64,000 nt of DNA from Pseudomonadota bacterium (GCA_020161615.1 JAIUPD010000006.1:124001-188000), one strand, 5' to 3'. Positions 41,927-51,042 are shown, counted from the first letter of the stretch. The notes: generated from the letters alone by a model not told the origin. Program-made: numbers and translations.

Positions 41927-43240
41927 ATGGAAATTGCGCGCGGGAGGCTCGCCCTGATCGGGGCGGGGCCGATGGGGCTGGCGGCGGCCAAGCTGCTGAA
42001 GGAGCACGGGCTGGCGTTTCAGGGGTTCGAGTTGAACAGCGGCGTCGGCGGGCTCTGGGATATCGAGGGTCCGCGCTCGACCATGTACGAGACCGCGCAT
42101 CTGATCTCGTCGAAGCGGATGACTGAATTCGCCGATTTCCCGATGCGGGCCGAGGTCGCCGATTACCCCTCGCATCGCGAGATGAAGCGCTATTTCCGGG
42201 ACTTCGCCCAGCATTTCGATCTGCTGCCGCATTACCGCTTCGGGGCCGAGGTGCTGCGCACCGAACCCCTGGGCGGGCCGGGCGAGGGCTGGCGCGTCAC
42301 CTGGCGCGATGCCGAGGGCGAACACGCCGAAGACTTTGCCGGCCTCCTCATCGCCAATGGCACGCTCAGCACCCCCAATATGCCCGCGTTCAAGGGGCAG
42401 TTCGACGGCGAGCTGATCCATTCCTCGGCCTACAAATCCGCCCGGCAATTTGAGGACAAGCGCGTGCTGATCGTCGGCGCCGGCAATTCCGGCTGCGACA
42501 TCGCCGTCGATGCGATCCATCACGGGGTGGCCTGCGATCTGTCGATGCGGCGGGGGTATTATTTCGTGCCGAAATACGTCTTCGGCAAACCGGCCGACAC
42601 GCTGGGCGGCGCGGTCAAGCTGCCGATGCCGATCAAGCGGGTGATCGACGGCACGATCCTGAAATGGTTCGTCGGCGACCCGCAGCGCTATGGCTTCCCC
42701 AAGCCCGACTACAAGCTCTACGAAAGCCATCCGGTGGTGAATTCGCTGGTCCTTTACCACGCGGGCCACGGCGATCTGAAGATCCGCCCGGATATCGAAC
42801 GCCTCGAGGGCAAGACGGTTCATTTCAAGGACGGCAGCCAGAGCGATTATGACCTGATCCTCGCCGCCACCGGCTACAGACTGGATTATCCCTTCATCGA
42901 CAACGCACTGCTGAACTGGCAGGGCGATGCGCCGCATCTCTACCTCAACTGCCTGCACCCCGGGCGCGACGACCTCTTTGTCCTCGGCATGGTCGAGGCT
43001 TCGGGGCTGGGCTGGCAGGGGCGGCACGAACAGGCCGAGATGGTGGTGCGCTACATCAAGGGTCTGCGCGAGGGCTCGCCGGGGGCCGAGGCGCTGAAGC
43101 AGACCAAGGAGCAGGGGTTCGAGCGGGCCACGGGCGGGGTGAAGTACATCGACCTGCCGCGCATGGCCTATTACGTCAACAAGGCGACCTATCGCAAAGC
43201 CGTCACCGGCTGGGTCCGCCGGCTGGCCGGGGGGAAGTGA
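41927..43240 (+). CDS. Flavin-containing monooxygenase
   Basis: 437 residues. The FAD-binding motif GAGPMG is at residues 12-17 and the NADPH-binding motif GAGNSG at 184-189. Between them FDGELIHSSAY (159-169) corresponds to the class B FMO/Baeyer-Villiger fingerprint FxGxxxHxxxY. LILAATGYRLDYPF is the usual C-terminal ATG motif. Such enzymes oxygenate amines, sulfides or ketones. GGGAGGACGTC precedes the ATG. It is the first gene of a four-gene operon with a BASS symporter and two SDRs, so a sterol-like, terpenoid or keto-acid substrate is conceivable. Confidence 0.88.
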   Translation: MEIARGRLALIGAGPMGLAAAKLLKEHGLAFQGFELNSGVGGLWDIEGPRSTMYETAHLISSKRMTEFADFPMRAEVADYPSHREMKRYFRDFAQHFDLLPHYRFGAEVLRTEPLGGPGEGWRVTWRDAEGEHAEDFAGLLIANGTLSTPNMPAFKGQFDGELIHSSAYKSARQFEDKRVLIVGAGNSGCDIAVDAIHHGVACDLSMRRGYYFVPKYVFGKPADTLGGAVKLPMPIKRVIDGTILKWFVGDPQRYGFPKPDYKLYESHPVVNSLVLYHAGHGDLKIRPDIERLEGKTVHFKDGSQSDYDLILAATGYRLDYPFIDNALLNWQGDAPHLYLNCLHPGRDDLFVLGMVEASGLGWQGRHEQAEMVVRYIKGLREGSPGAEALKQTKEQGFERATGGVKYIDLPRMAYYVNKATYRKAVTGWVRRLAGGK

Positions 43241-44136
43241 TGATCGACGATGCGGTACTCGATTTCTCGGCGGGCTCGCTGACGCTGTTGAACGCCATCC
43301 TCGCGGTGGTGATGTTCTCCATCGCCATCGACCTGAAACTGTCGGATTTCAAGGTTCTGGCTCGGTCGCCGAAGCCCGTTCTGGTGGGCCTCGCCTCGCA
43401 ATTCCTGCTGCTGCCGGCGCTGACCTATCTGCTGGTGATCGTCGCCCAGCCCCGGCCCTCGGTGGCCCTGGGGCTGATCCTGGTGGCGGCCTGCCCGGGC
43501 GGCAATATCTCGAATTTCATCACCCACCGGGCAGGGGGCAATGCCGCGCTCTCCGTCTCGATGACCGCCATCGCCACGGTCGGCGCCATCCTGCTGACGC
43601 CCTTGAACATCGCCTTCTGGGGCAGCCTCTATGCCCCCACGGCCGAGATCCTGCGCGCCACCTCCATTGATCCGGTCAGCATCGCCGTCACCGTTGGCCT
43701 GATGCTGGTGCTGCCGCTGGTTCTGGGCATTCTGCTGAACGCCCGCCGCCCGGACCTGACGCGACGGATCCGGCGGCCGCTGCAATGGTTGTCCATGGCG
43801 ATCTTCCTCGCCTTCATCGCCGTCGCTCTGGCCAGCAACTGGGGGCTGTTCCTGACCTTCGGCACGACGATTGCGGGCCTCGTGATCCTGCATAACGCGC
43901 TGGGGCTGGGCGGCGGCTATGCGCTGGCGACGCTGGCGGGGCTCTCGCCCTATGACCGCCGCGCGGTCACGATCGAGACGGGGATCCAGAATTCGGGTCT
44001 GGGCCTCGTGCTGATCTTCAGCTTCTTCGGGGGGCTCGGCGGGATGGCCATCGTCGCCGGTTTCTGGGGCGTCTGGCACGCGATCTCGGGTCTGGCACTC
44101 GCCAGCCTGATGCGCCGGACCGAGGCTGCGCGATGA
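43240..44136 (+). CDS. BASS-family Na+-coupled symporter
   Basis: 298 residues with nine to ten membrane helices. Bile acid:sodium symporter marks are FSIAIDLKLSDFKVL, AACPGGNISNFITHRAGGNAALSVSMTAI (the Na+-site crossover, partly quoted) and ETGIQNSGLGLVLIF. The family moves organic anions including bile acids, pantoate and keto acids into the cell. The ATG at 43240 overlaps the monooxygenase stop. It presumably brings in the substrate of the co-transcribed monooxygenase and dehydrogenases. Confidence 0.88.
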   Translation: MIDDAVLDFSAGSLTLLNAILAVVMFSIAIDLKLSDFKVLARSPKPVLVGLASQFLLLPALTYLLVIVAQPRPSVALGLILVAACPGGNISNFITHRAGGNAALSVSMTAIATVGAILLTPLNIAFWGSLYAPTAEILRATSIDPVSIAVTVGLMLVLPLVLGILLNARRPDLTRRIRRPLQWLSMAIFLAFIAVALASNWGLFLTFGTTIAGLVILHNALGLGGGYALATLAGLSPYDRRAVTIETGIQNSGLGLVLIFSFFGGLGGMAIVAGFWGVWHAISGLALASLMRRTEAAR

Positions 44137-45062
44137 CCCGCATCCTGATCACCGGCGCCGCCGGGATGGTCGGGCGGGCGCTGGTCCGGGCGCTGCCCCC
44201 GGGCGAGGTTCTGGCCACCGACCTCGCGCCGGGCGCGCTGTCCGACACCACGCGCTTTCGCCGGATGGATGTGACCGGAACCGACCCCGAGGCGGTCATC
44301 GCCGAGGAACGACCCGAGGTCGTCGTCCACCTCGCCTCCATCGTCACGCCTCCGCCGGGGATGAGCCGCGAGACGGCCGAGGCGGTCGATGTCACCGGCA
44401 CGCGGAACGTGCTGCAGGCCTGCCTGCGCCATGGCGTGCGGCGGCTGGTCGTCACCAGTTCCGGCGCCGCCTATGGCTATCACCCCGACAATCCCGTGCC
44501 CCTGACCGAGGAGGCGCCTTGCCGCGGCAATCCCGAATTCGCCTATGCCGACCACAAGCGCCGGGTCGAGGAGATGCTGGCCGAGGCCCGCCGCGACGCG
44601 CCGGGGCTGGAGCAGGTGGTGCTCAGGGTCGGCACCGTGTTGGGGCAGGGAACCGACAACCAGATCACCGCGCTCTTCCACCGCAAGCGGCTGCTGGCGG
44701 TGCGGGGCAGCGATTCCCCCTTCGTCTTCATCTGGACCGAGGATCTGGCCCGCATCGTCCAGCGCGCCGCGACCGACGGGCCGGCAGGAATCTACAACGT
44801 GGCGGGCGATGGCTGGATGACGGTGGACGATCTGGCGCGCGCCCTCGGCAAGCCGGTGCTCAGGCTGCCTGCCTGGGCGCTGAAGGCGGCGCTGGCTGTG
44901 GCGCGTCCCTTGGGCCTGTCGCGCTACGGGCCCGAGCAGGTGCGCTTCCTGCAATACCGCCCGGTTCTGTCGAACGAGCGGCTGAAACGGGTCTTCGGCT
45001 ACACACCCGCCCTGACCTCGGCCGAGGTCTTCGCGCTCTGGCAAAAGGAGGCCGGGCTGTGA
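44133..45062 (+). CDS. Extended SDR (NAD-dependent epimerase/dehydratase or 3-beta-HSD-like)
   Basis: 309 residues. The Rossmann motif TGAAGMVG is at the N-terminus (residues about 7-14), HLAS follows, SSGAAYGYHPDN supplies the serine, and FAYADHKRRVEEM the Tyr-x3-Lys pair. The C-terminal substrate domain has DLARIVQRAATDGPAGIYNV. Extended SDRs act on nucleotide sugars, hydroxysteroids or dihydroflavonols; the neighbours argue against a sugar. The start overlaps the symporter stop (ATGA). Confidence 0.82.
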   Translation: MTRILITGAAGMVGRALVRALPPGEVLATDLAPGALSDTTRFRRMDVTGTDPEAVIAEERPEVVVHLASIVTPPPGMSRETAEAVDVTGTRNVLQACLRHGVRRLVVTSSGAAYGYHPDNPVPLTEEAPCRGNPEFAYADHKRRVEEMLAEARRDAPGLEQVVLRVGTVLGQGTDNQITALFHRKRLLAVRGSDSPFVFIWTEDLARIVQRAATDGPAGIYNVAGDGWMTVDDLARALGKPVLRLPAWALKAALAVARPLGLSRYGPEQVRFLQYRPVLSNERLKRVFGYTPALTSAEVFALWQKEAGL

Positions 45063-45826
45063 AGACGGCGGTGATCTCAGGCGGAAACGGCGGGCTGGGC
45101 CGCGCGCTGGCCGCGGGGTTGGAGGCGCAGGGCTGGCACACAGTCCTGATGGACCGCAACACCGCGGGGCTGGAGGCGGCGGTCAGCCGTACCCCCGTCG
45201 CGGTGGATCTGACGGATACCGAGGCGCTGCACCATGCGGCGGCGCAGGTGGTGGCGGCCCGGCCATCCATCGACCTGGTGATCTACAACGCCGGCGTGTC
45301 GCAGATCGGCCCCTTCGCCGGAAGCGACCTTGCCAGTCACCGAAAGGTCTTCGAGATCAATTACTTCGCCGCGGTCGAGATGGCGCGCGCCTTCCTGCTG
45401 CCGTTGCGGGCAAGCCGGGGCACGCATCTGGCGATTTCCTCGGTCGCGGGCTTCGCGCCGTTGCATCACCGTACCGCCTATGCCGGGTCGAAACACGCGC
45501 TGCAGGGCTTCTTCGCCTCGCTGAGGTCCGAGGAAGCGGCGCATGGCGTCCGCTGCCAGATCGCGGCGCCCAGCTTCGTGGCCACCAATATCGGCCAGGC
45601 CGAAAGGGGTGCCGACGGAATCGTGCGGCCGGGCTCGGCACCCGACGGCATCGACTACATGACGCCCGAAGACGCCGCCTCGGTCATCCTGAAGGGTCTG
45701 GCGAGGGGGCGCGACTTCATCCCCGTGGGCCGGGTCGCGACGCTGGCCTCGCTGGTCATGCGCGCATCGCCCCGGCTCTATCAGCACCTCATGCGCCGCA
45801 AGATCGCTCGAGAGGGGGCCGGGTAG
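45059..45826 (+). CDS. Classical short-chain dehydrogenase/reductase
   Basis: 255 residues beginning with GTG at 45059, overlapping the previous stop, with AGGAGG nine bases upstream. The glycine-rich motif is SGGNGGLG, NAG is in YNAGVSQIGP, and the catalytic set is Ser in ISSVAG and Tyr-x3-Lys in YAGSKHAL. The C-terminus is basic and mildly hydrophobic, perhaps membrane-associated. It would oxidise or reduce an alcohol/ketone intermediate with NAD(P). The gene ends in a strong hairpin (45814-45838). Confidence 0.87.
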   Translation: MKTAVISGGNGGLGRALAAGLEAQGWHTVLMDRNTAGLEAAVSRTPVAVDLTDTEALHHAAAQVVAARPSIDLVIYNAGVSQIGPFAGSDLASHRKVFEINYFAAVEMARAFLLPLRASRGTHLAISSVAGFAPLHHRTAYAGSKHALQGFFASLRSEEAAHGVRCQIAAPSFVATNIGQAERGADGIVRPGSAPDGIDYMTPEDAASVILKGLARGRDFIPVGRVATLASLVMRASPRLYQHLMRRKIAREGAG

Positions 45827-45838
45827 GTCCCGGCCCCC
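45814..45838. terminator. GC-rich hairpin between convergent genes
   Basis: A perfect 10-base stem (GGGGGCCGGG / CCCGGCCCCC) with a five-base loop spans the SDR stop codon and the 16-base gap to the convergent dctM stop. There is no T-run on either side, so it may act as a bidirectional pause/terminator or RNA-stability hairpin. Confidence 0.55.
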
Positions 45839-45842
45839 GCGT

Positions 45843-47201
45843 TCAGCGCCCCATCAGCGAGGGCAGGAAAAGGGCGATCGAGGGGAAGACCAGTACCAGC
45901 CCCAGCAGCACCAGCATGGCCACGACGAAGGGCGCCACGCCGCGGAAGATGGTCCAGACGCTGACATCCGGTGTCGCGGCCTTCACCACGAAGACATTGA
46001 TCCCGACGGGCGGCGTGATCAGCCCCAGCTCGACCGCGATCACCGCGACGATGCCGAACCAGATCAGATCGACGCCCAGGGGCTCCAGCACGCCCACCAC
46101 CACCGGCACAGTCAGGGTCAGCATCGCCAGACTGTCGAAGACGCAGCCCATGATCAGATAGATCACCACGATGCAGAGCACCACCTGCATCCCGCTCAGG
46201 TCCATCGTCGCCAGGAATGCCGTCATCTGACGGGTGAAACCGGCGAGATTGATGAAATTGGCGAAGATCAGCGCACCCATGGCGACGACAAAGATCATCC
46301 CCGTGGTGATGCCGGTCTCGACCAGGCTTTCCCAGAGTGTGCGGAAGGTGAGCTTGCGCCGGGCGAAGGCGAAGAGCGCGGCGGTGACGACGCCGATGCC
46401 CGCCGCCTCGGTCGCGGTGAAGATCCCGAAATAGATCCCGCCGATGATCACGGTAAAGATCACCAGGATCCCCCAGACCCTGACCAGAAGCCGCAGACGC
46501 TCGCGCGCCGGAACCTTCTCGGCCCGGGGGCCAGCGGCGGGGTCGAGCGCGGTGGTGATGCCGATGGAGAGGAAGAAGAGCAGCGTCAGCAGGAGCCCGG
46601 GCAGGATACCGGCGATGAAGAGCTTGGCGATATCCGTCTCGGAGAGGATGCCATATAGCACCATCGGCACCGAGGGCGGGATCATGATCCCCAGCGTGCC
46701 GCCTGCGGCAATCGCCCCGGTCGAAAGCGAATCCCGGTAGCCGAAGCGCCGCATGGAGGGCATGGCTACGCGCGAGATGGTGGCGGCCGTGGCGATGGAG
46801 GATCCGCAGACCGCGGCGAAGCCGGCGCAGGCGGCGATGGTGCCCATGGCCAGCCCGCCCCGCCGGTGGCCGAGAAAGGCATTGGCCGCGTCATAGAGGT
46901 CCTGGCTGAGCTGGCTGCGGTGGATGAAGGCGCCCATCAGCACGAAGAGCGGGATCACCGTCAGGCTGTAGGAGGTGGCGACATCGAACATCTGCTGCCC
47001 GGCCATGGCGAAGGCGGCATTGGCGGCGCGGACGTTGTATTCCAGCCCGCCATCGCCCCACCAGATCAGCGCTTGGCCCACCATGTCGGCGCGGGCCCAA
47101 GCAAAGCCGCCGACCCCCACGACGATCAGCGCCAGCCCCAGGGGCACGCCGGCGAAGACGATGGTCAGCAGCACGGCAAAGCCGATGAGTGACAGGATCA
47201 T
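45843..47201 (-). CDS. TRAP transporter large permease (DctM)
   Basis: 452 residues, about twelve to thirteen membrane helices. The family signatures are IPLFVLMGAFIHRSQLSQDLYDAA, GFAAVCGSSIATAATISRVAMPSM, GGTLGIMIPPSVPMVLYGI and TPPVGINVFVVKA. It is the ion-coupled transport subunit. The ATG overlaps the dctQ stop (ATGA) on the same strand. It is the last gene of a P-Q-M operon divergent from the MarR/amidohydrolase pair, which suggests joint uptake and hydrolysis of one substrate. Confidence 0.93.
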   Translation of the reverse strand: MILSLIGFAVLLTIVFAGVPLGLALIVVGVGGFAWARADMVGQALIWWGDGGLEYNVRAANAAFAMAGQQMFDVATSYSLTVIPLFVLMGAFIHRSQLSQDLYDAANAFLGHRRGGLAMGTIAACAGFAAVCGSSIATAATISRVAMPSMRRFGYRDSLSTGAIAAGGTLGIMIPPSVPMVLYGILSETDIAKLFIAGILPGLLLTLLFFLSIGITTALDPAAGPRAEKVPARERLRLLVRVWGILVIFTVIIGGIYFGIFTATEAAGIGVVTAALFAFARRKLTFRTLWESLVETGITTGMIFVVAMGALIFANFINLAGFTRQMTAFLATMDLSGMQVVLCIVVIYLIMGCVFDSLAMLTLTVPVVVGVLEPLGVDLIWFGIVAVIAVELGLITPPVGINVFVVKAATPDVSVWTIFRGVAPFVVAMLVLLGLVLVFPSIALFLPSLMGR

Positions 47202-47722
47202 TCGATCATCCCCCCGGAGGTTTTCTGCGGCGCCTCGCGCCCGGTCACGGCCAGCCCCACCTGCACCGCCGAGACGAAAACCGAGAGCCAGGCCAGCGTC
47301 GTCATGATCCAGGCCAGGGGCGCCAGCGGGATGCCCAGCGAGCCCGAGAGCGCCGAGCCGCGTTGCAGGCTCGCCGCCTGCGCCCCCATCCGCCAGGCAA
47401 GGAAGGCCAGGATCAGCGTGATCACCGCCAGCATCGTGACCCGGTGGAAGCGTCGCACCCGACCCCGCAGTCGGCCGGTCAGCAGCTCGATGGTCAGATG
47501 CCCTTCGGCCCGTGTGGCCAGCGGCAGGGCGGCGAAGACCGAGAGGGCCATGAGGTACTGGACGATCTCATACCCGCCGGGCAGGGGCGCGCTGAAGAAA
47601 TAGCGGCCGACGACGTCGATGGCGGTAATGACCGCCATCGACAGCAGGAACACGGCCATGACGGCCTCGAGCATCAGCTTCAGCCAGTACCAGAGCCGGG
47701 AGACCAGGGCGCCGATCGTCAC
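47198..47722 (-). CDS. TRAP transporter small permease (DctQ)
   Basis: 174 residues with four membrane helices. Typical features are a tryptophan- and charge-containing first helix region (VSRLWYWLKLMLEAVMAVFL), VVGRYFF, the LPLATRAEGHLTIELL loop and the helix around MTTLAWLSVFVSAV. DctQ links the binding protein to DctM. It lies 12 bases after dctP and overlaps dctM. The low sequence conservation of this family limits ligand prediction. Confidence 0.9.
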   Translation of the reverse strand: MTIGALVSRLWYWLKLMLEAVMAVFLLSMAVITAIDVVGRYFFSAPLPGGYEIVQYLMALSVFAALPLATRAEGHLTIELLTGRLRGRVRRFHRVTMLAVITLILAFLAWRMGAQAASLQRGSALSGSLGIPLAPLAWIMTTLAWLSVFVSAVQVGLAVTGREAPQKTSGGMIE

Positions 47723-47734
47723 GGCCGCTCTCCC

Positions 47735-48757
47735 TTATTCGCCCGAGGCGACTTGGGCCACCTGCTCGCGGTAATATGCAAGCGCGGCGGCACCATCGAC
47801 ACCGGCGGCATCGGCCGAGTCGATCCAGGCCTGATAGATCGGCGCCCAGGCGGCATAGAGATCGCTCAGCATCTGCTCCGAGGCCGGGTGGATCGCGCCG
47901 CCCGCGGCTTCGAACGCCGCGCGGGATTCGGTGTTGATCTCGTCCGCGGCGGCAAGCCGGCGCGCCAGCGCCTCACCCGAGAGGCCGCGGATCGTTTCCT
48001 GATCCTCGGGCGAGATGGTGTTCCAGATGTCGCTGCTGACGTAGAAGGCGAAGGCCGGGGCGAAGAAGCCGTTCGGCATCTCGGTCGAGGAGCGGGTGAA
48101 GCTCATCACGTTGAAATTCTCGACCGAGGGATAGTTGATGCAGCAATAGGCATCGACCACCCCGCCCGAGATGACCTCGTACATGCGAACCGCCGGGCCC
48201 GGGCTGACCACCGCCCCCAGCGCCGACAGCGCCCGTGCGGCGTAGCCCGGCAACGAGAAGAATTTCGCGCCCTGGAAATCGCCGATGTCGTCGAAGACCT
48301 GATCGGTCATCGAATAGAAGCTGCCCGGCACCACGTTCAGAAGGCCCAGCAATTCCACGCCGTCCAGCTGGTCTGTTCCGGCGAAGTATTCCTGATAGGT
48401 GCGCCAATAGGCGACCGAACCCGCCTCGGCATTCGGGTTGACGCCGGGCAGGAGCGAGATCTGCAGCAACGGGTTCGACCCTTCGAGGAAGCCGGTCATG
48501 ATGAAACCGCCATCGGCGATGCCGCTCTGGACCATCGACAGCAGCTCGGGCGGCGGCGCCAGCGAGGCTTCCGGGATTTCGAACGTCACCCGCCCTTCGG
48601 TCGCGCTTTCGATGGCATCGAGCCAGGGGTGGATCACCCCGGTGTAAAGCGTGTCGTTTGGGCCGAGGAAGTTGTTGAACAGGATCGTCGTCTGGGCCTG
48701 CGCCGCCAGCGGGCTGCACAGCAGCGCCGCGGCCAGAAGGCTGCGTAGAGTGGTCAT
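47735..48757 (-). CDS. TRAP transporter periplasmic solute-binding protein (DctP)
   Basis: 340 residues with a signal peptide (MTTLRSLLAAALLCSPLAAQA). TILFNNFLGPNDTLYTGVIHPWLDAI opens the mature protein in the usual DctP way, and PEEL-like SMVQSGIADGGFI and FQGAKFF follow. Near the ligand pocket it has an unusual AYCCINYPSVENFNV with two adjacent cysteines where carboxylate-binding homologues often have an aromatic or polar segment. GGGAGACGAC lies upstream of the ATG at 48757. It is divergent from marR across a 141-base region with GTTAA repeats. Confidence 0.88.
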   Translation of the reverse strand: MTTLRSLLAAALLCSPLAAQAQTTILFNNFLGPNDTLYTGVIHPWLDAIESATEGRVTFEIPEASLAPPPELLSMVQSGIADGGFIMTGFLEGSNPLLQISLLPGVNPNAEAGSVAYWRTYQEYFAGTDQLDGVELLGLLNVVPGSFYSMTDQVFDDIGDFQGAKFFSLPGYAARALSALGAVVSPGPAVRMYEVISGGVVDAYCCINYPSVENFNVMSFTRSSTEMPNGFFAPAFAFYVSSDIWNTISPEDQETIRGLSGEALARRLAAADEINTESRAAFEAAGGAIHPASEQMLSDLYAAWAPIYQAWIDSADAAGVDGAAALAYYREQVAQVASGE

Positions 48758-48794
48758 GTCGTCTCCCAGGTGATGCGCGGTTTCGAGACCGCTT

Positions 48795-48836
48795 GATAAG
48801 TTAAGCGATAACACGTTAACTGTTCATGCGTTAATC
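48795..48836. promoter_or_regulatory. AT-rich repeat region between dctP and marR (candidate operator)
   Basis: Three GTTAA elements (starting near 48799, 48815 and 48830) occur about 16 bases apart, with GTTAAC itself palindromic and TTAAGCGATAACACGTTAAC containing an imperfect inverted repeat. It is the only AT-rich part of this divergent promoter and is a plausible site for the MarR protein encoded next. Confidence 0.4.
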
Positions 48837-48898
48837 CGTCAAGCGCGCATCCGGGCGGTCGCAAGACGCCTCGGCGGGCGGAAAAACAGGAGGATCGG

Positions 48899-49402
48899 AT
48901 GTCAGAAACCAAAGCCTTGCCCCGCATTCGCAGCTTTGAGGCGGCCCTGCCCATCGCGCTCTTGCGCGCCCGGGCCGCGACCGCAAGCAAGTTCAAGCCG
49001 CATACCGATGCGCAGGGTCTGAGCCTGCCGCAATGGCGGGTCCTCAGGGCGTTGGCCGGGGGCGAAGCCCTTGATTCCCGGACGATTGCCTATCGCTGCG
49101 CGCTGCTTCCGCCTTCGGTCTCGCGCATCGTGCGCAGCCTGCAGGACCGCGGCCTGATCGCCCCCGGCGACGCCCCCGATTACCGCACCCGGCCGCTGCA
49201 ACTGACCGAGGCGGGGCAGGCGGTCTTCGCCAAGGTCGCGGTCCTGTCCGAGGCGACGTACCTCGATATCGAGAAGGCCTTCGGCCGCGAGCGGCTGGCC
49301 AATCTGCTCAGCGAATTGGGGGCGCTGACGGGGATCTGCGAATCACTTCCGGCCCTGCCGCTGCCTGAAACCCTCGCCACCCTGACGGAGAACGACCGAT
49401 GA
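48899..49402 (+). CDS. MarR-family transcriptional regulator
   Basis: 167 residues. The winged helix covers about 40-110: LSLPQWRVLRALAGGEALDS, RCALLPPSVSRIVRSLQDRGLI (recognition helix), then the wing DAPDYRTRPLQLTEAG. It matches HpaR/HpcR-like MarR proteins of aromatic catabolism in layout. GGAGGATCGG precedes the ATG. The stop overlaps the amidohydrolase start (ATGA), and the divergent TRAP operon is the other probable target. Confidence 0.87.
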   Translation: MSETKALPRIRSFEAALPIALLRARAATASKFKPHTDAQGLSLPQWRVLRALAGGEALDSRTIAYRCALLPPSVSRIVRSLQDRGLIAPGDAPDYRTRPLQLTEAGQAVFAKVAVLSEATYLDIEKAFGRERLANLLSELGALTGICESLPALPLPETLATLTENDR

Positions 49403-51042
49403 CCGTTGCCGATACGATCCTCCTCAACGCCCGCATCCGCACCATGGACCCGGCGCGTCCGGTGGCCGAGGCCATCGCCCTGGCCGGAACCGAGATTCTG
49501 GCCCTGGGCGATGGGGCCAAGATCCGGGCGCTGGCCGGGCCTGACACGCGGATCGTCGATCTGGCCGGGCGCGCGGTGATCCCGGGGCTGATCGACTCGC
49601 ATACCCACGGGCTCTGGGGTGCCTGTCGCGATCTGCTGGAGGTGTTCACCGGCCTCGGCTCCTCGCATGAGGAGCTTTTTGCCGCGATCGAGGCCCGGCT
49701 GCCGCAGCTTGCCCCCGGGCAATGGCTGATCGCCGGACCCTGGCAGGCGCATCGGCGCGCGGAATTGGGCGCGCGTCCGGCCGAGCTGCTGGACCAGATC
49801 GCGCCCGCGACGCCGGTCGCCATCAAGGACGTGACCCAGCATTCGCTCTGGCTCAATTCCGCGGCGCTGCGGGCGGCCGGGATCACCGCCGCGACCCCCG
49901 ATGTCCCGGGCGGCGAGATCGAGCGCGATGCCGAGGGCAATCCCACCGGCATCCTGCGCGAAAACGCGGTGGCGCTGGTCGCGGATCAGGTGGCGCCCCC
50001 GGCGTCCGAGGCCGCGCGCGCCGTGCGGCACATGGTCAAGGTGTTCAATTCCCAGGGCATCACCGCCTTCAAGGAGCCGATGGCCGAGCTGAAGGACATG
50101 CAGACCTATGCCCAGGCTGACCGCGACGGCGTGCTGACCCTGCATCTGGGCACGCATCTGTCGCGCCAATCGCCCTTTGGCCCGGCGCTGACCCCGCTGG
50201 AGGATCTGATCGCCTGGCGCGAGACCTATGGCACCGGCCATATCCACGCGGGTTTCGCCAAGCTCTTCCTCGATGGCGTGGCGCCCAGCCATACCGCCGC
50301 CTTCGTCGAGCCCTATCTCGGCGCCGATCCCGCAACGCATGATCCCGAGGCGATGCTGATCTTCCCGCCCGAGCGTCTGGCCGAAGAGGTCATCGCGCTG
50401 GATGCCGCGGGCTTCACGGTCAAAATGCACGCGGTGGGGGACCGCGCGGTTCAGGCCGCGCTGGACGCCATCGAGGCGGCGCGGGTGACGAATGGCGACA
50501 GCGGCCTCCGGCACGAGGCGGCGCATTGCTCCTTCATCCGCTCCGTGGACATCGCCCGTTTCGCCGAGCTGGGCGCCGTGGCCGAGATTTCGCCCAAGAT
50601 CTATTTCCCGAACCCGGTGACGGCCGGGCAGCGCGCGGTCCTCGGCACCGAGCGGACCGACCGCTGCCATCCGATCGGCGATTTACTGAAGGCCGGGGCC
50701 GAGGTGGTCTATGGCTCGGACTGGCCCGCCGCCGCGCCCGATGCCAACCCCTGGGTCGGTCTGGCCGGGATGATCAGCCGCCGCGACCCCCTGGGCCGCT
50801 ATCCCGGTACCCTCGGCGCCGATCAGGCGATCACGCTGGATCAGGCGCTGGCGCTCTTCACGGTGAACGGCGCCCGGGCGCTGCGGCTCGAGGACCGGAT
50901 CGGCCGGTTGGCGCCCGGCTTCTCGGCCGATCTGGTGGTGCTGGAACGCCCGCTGGAGGAGCTGACGCCCGAGCAGATCGCCGCCATCGTCCCGGTGGCC
51001 ACGCTCTTTGAGGGGCAGGTCGTCTTCGGCGCGCTGCCCTGA
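49399..51042 (+). CDS. YtcJ-like metal-dependent amidohydrolase (amidohydrolase_3)
   Basis: 547 residues, close to the family length. N- and C-terminal small beta domains flank a TIM barrel. Visible metal-site elements are DSHTHGLWG (HxH), a conserved Lys in FAKLFLDGVAP, His in MHAVGDRAVQ and AAHCSFI, and the aspartate in VVYGSDWPAA. Such enzymes hydrolyse C-N or C-O bonds in amides, carbamates or exoenzyme metabolites; substrates vary widely. It is translationally coupled to the MarR gene and divergent from a TRAP importer, suggesting an imported amide. The 147 bases after it hold only GC-rich imperfect hairpins. Confidence 0.87.
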   Translation: MTVADTILLNARIRTMDPARPVAEAIALAGTEILALGDGAKIRALAGPDTRIVDLAGRAVIPGLIDSHTHGLWGACRDLLEVFTGLGSSHEELFAAIEARLPQLAPGQWLIAGPWQAHRRAELGARPAELLDQIAPATPVAIKDVTQHSLWLNSAALRAAGITAATPDVPGGEIERDAEGNPTGILRENAVALVADQVAPPASEAARAVRHMVKVFNSQGITAFKEPMAELKDMQTYAQADRDGVLTLHLGTHLSRQSPFGPALTPLEDLIAWRETYGTGHIHAGFAKLFLDGVAPSHTAAFVEPYLGADPATHDPEAMLIFPPERLAEEVIALDAAGFTVKMHAVGDRAVQAALDAIEAARVTNGDSGLRHEAAHCSFIRSVDIARFAELGAVAEISPKIYFPNPVTAGQRAVLGTERTDRCHPIGDLLKAGAEVVYGSDWPAAAPDANPWVGLAGMISRRDPLGRYPGTLGADQAITLDQALALFTVNGARALRLEDRIGRLAPGFSADLVVLERPLEELTPEQIAAIVPVATLFEGQVVFGALP

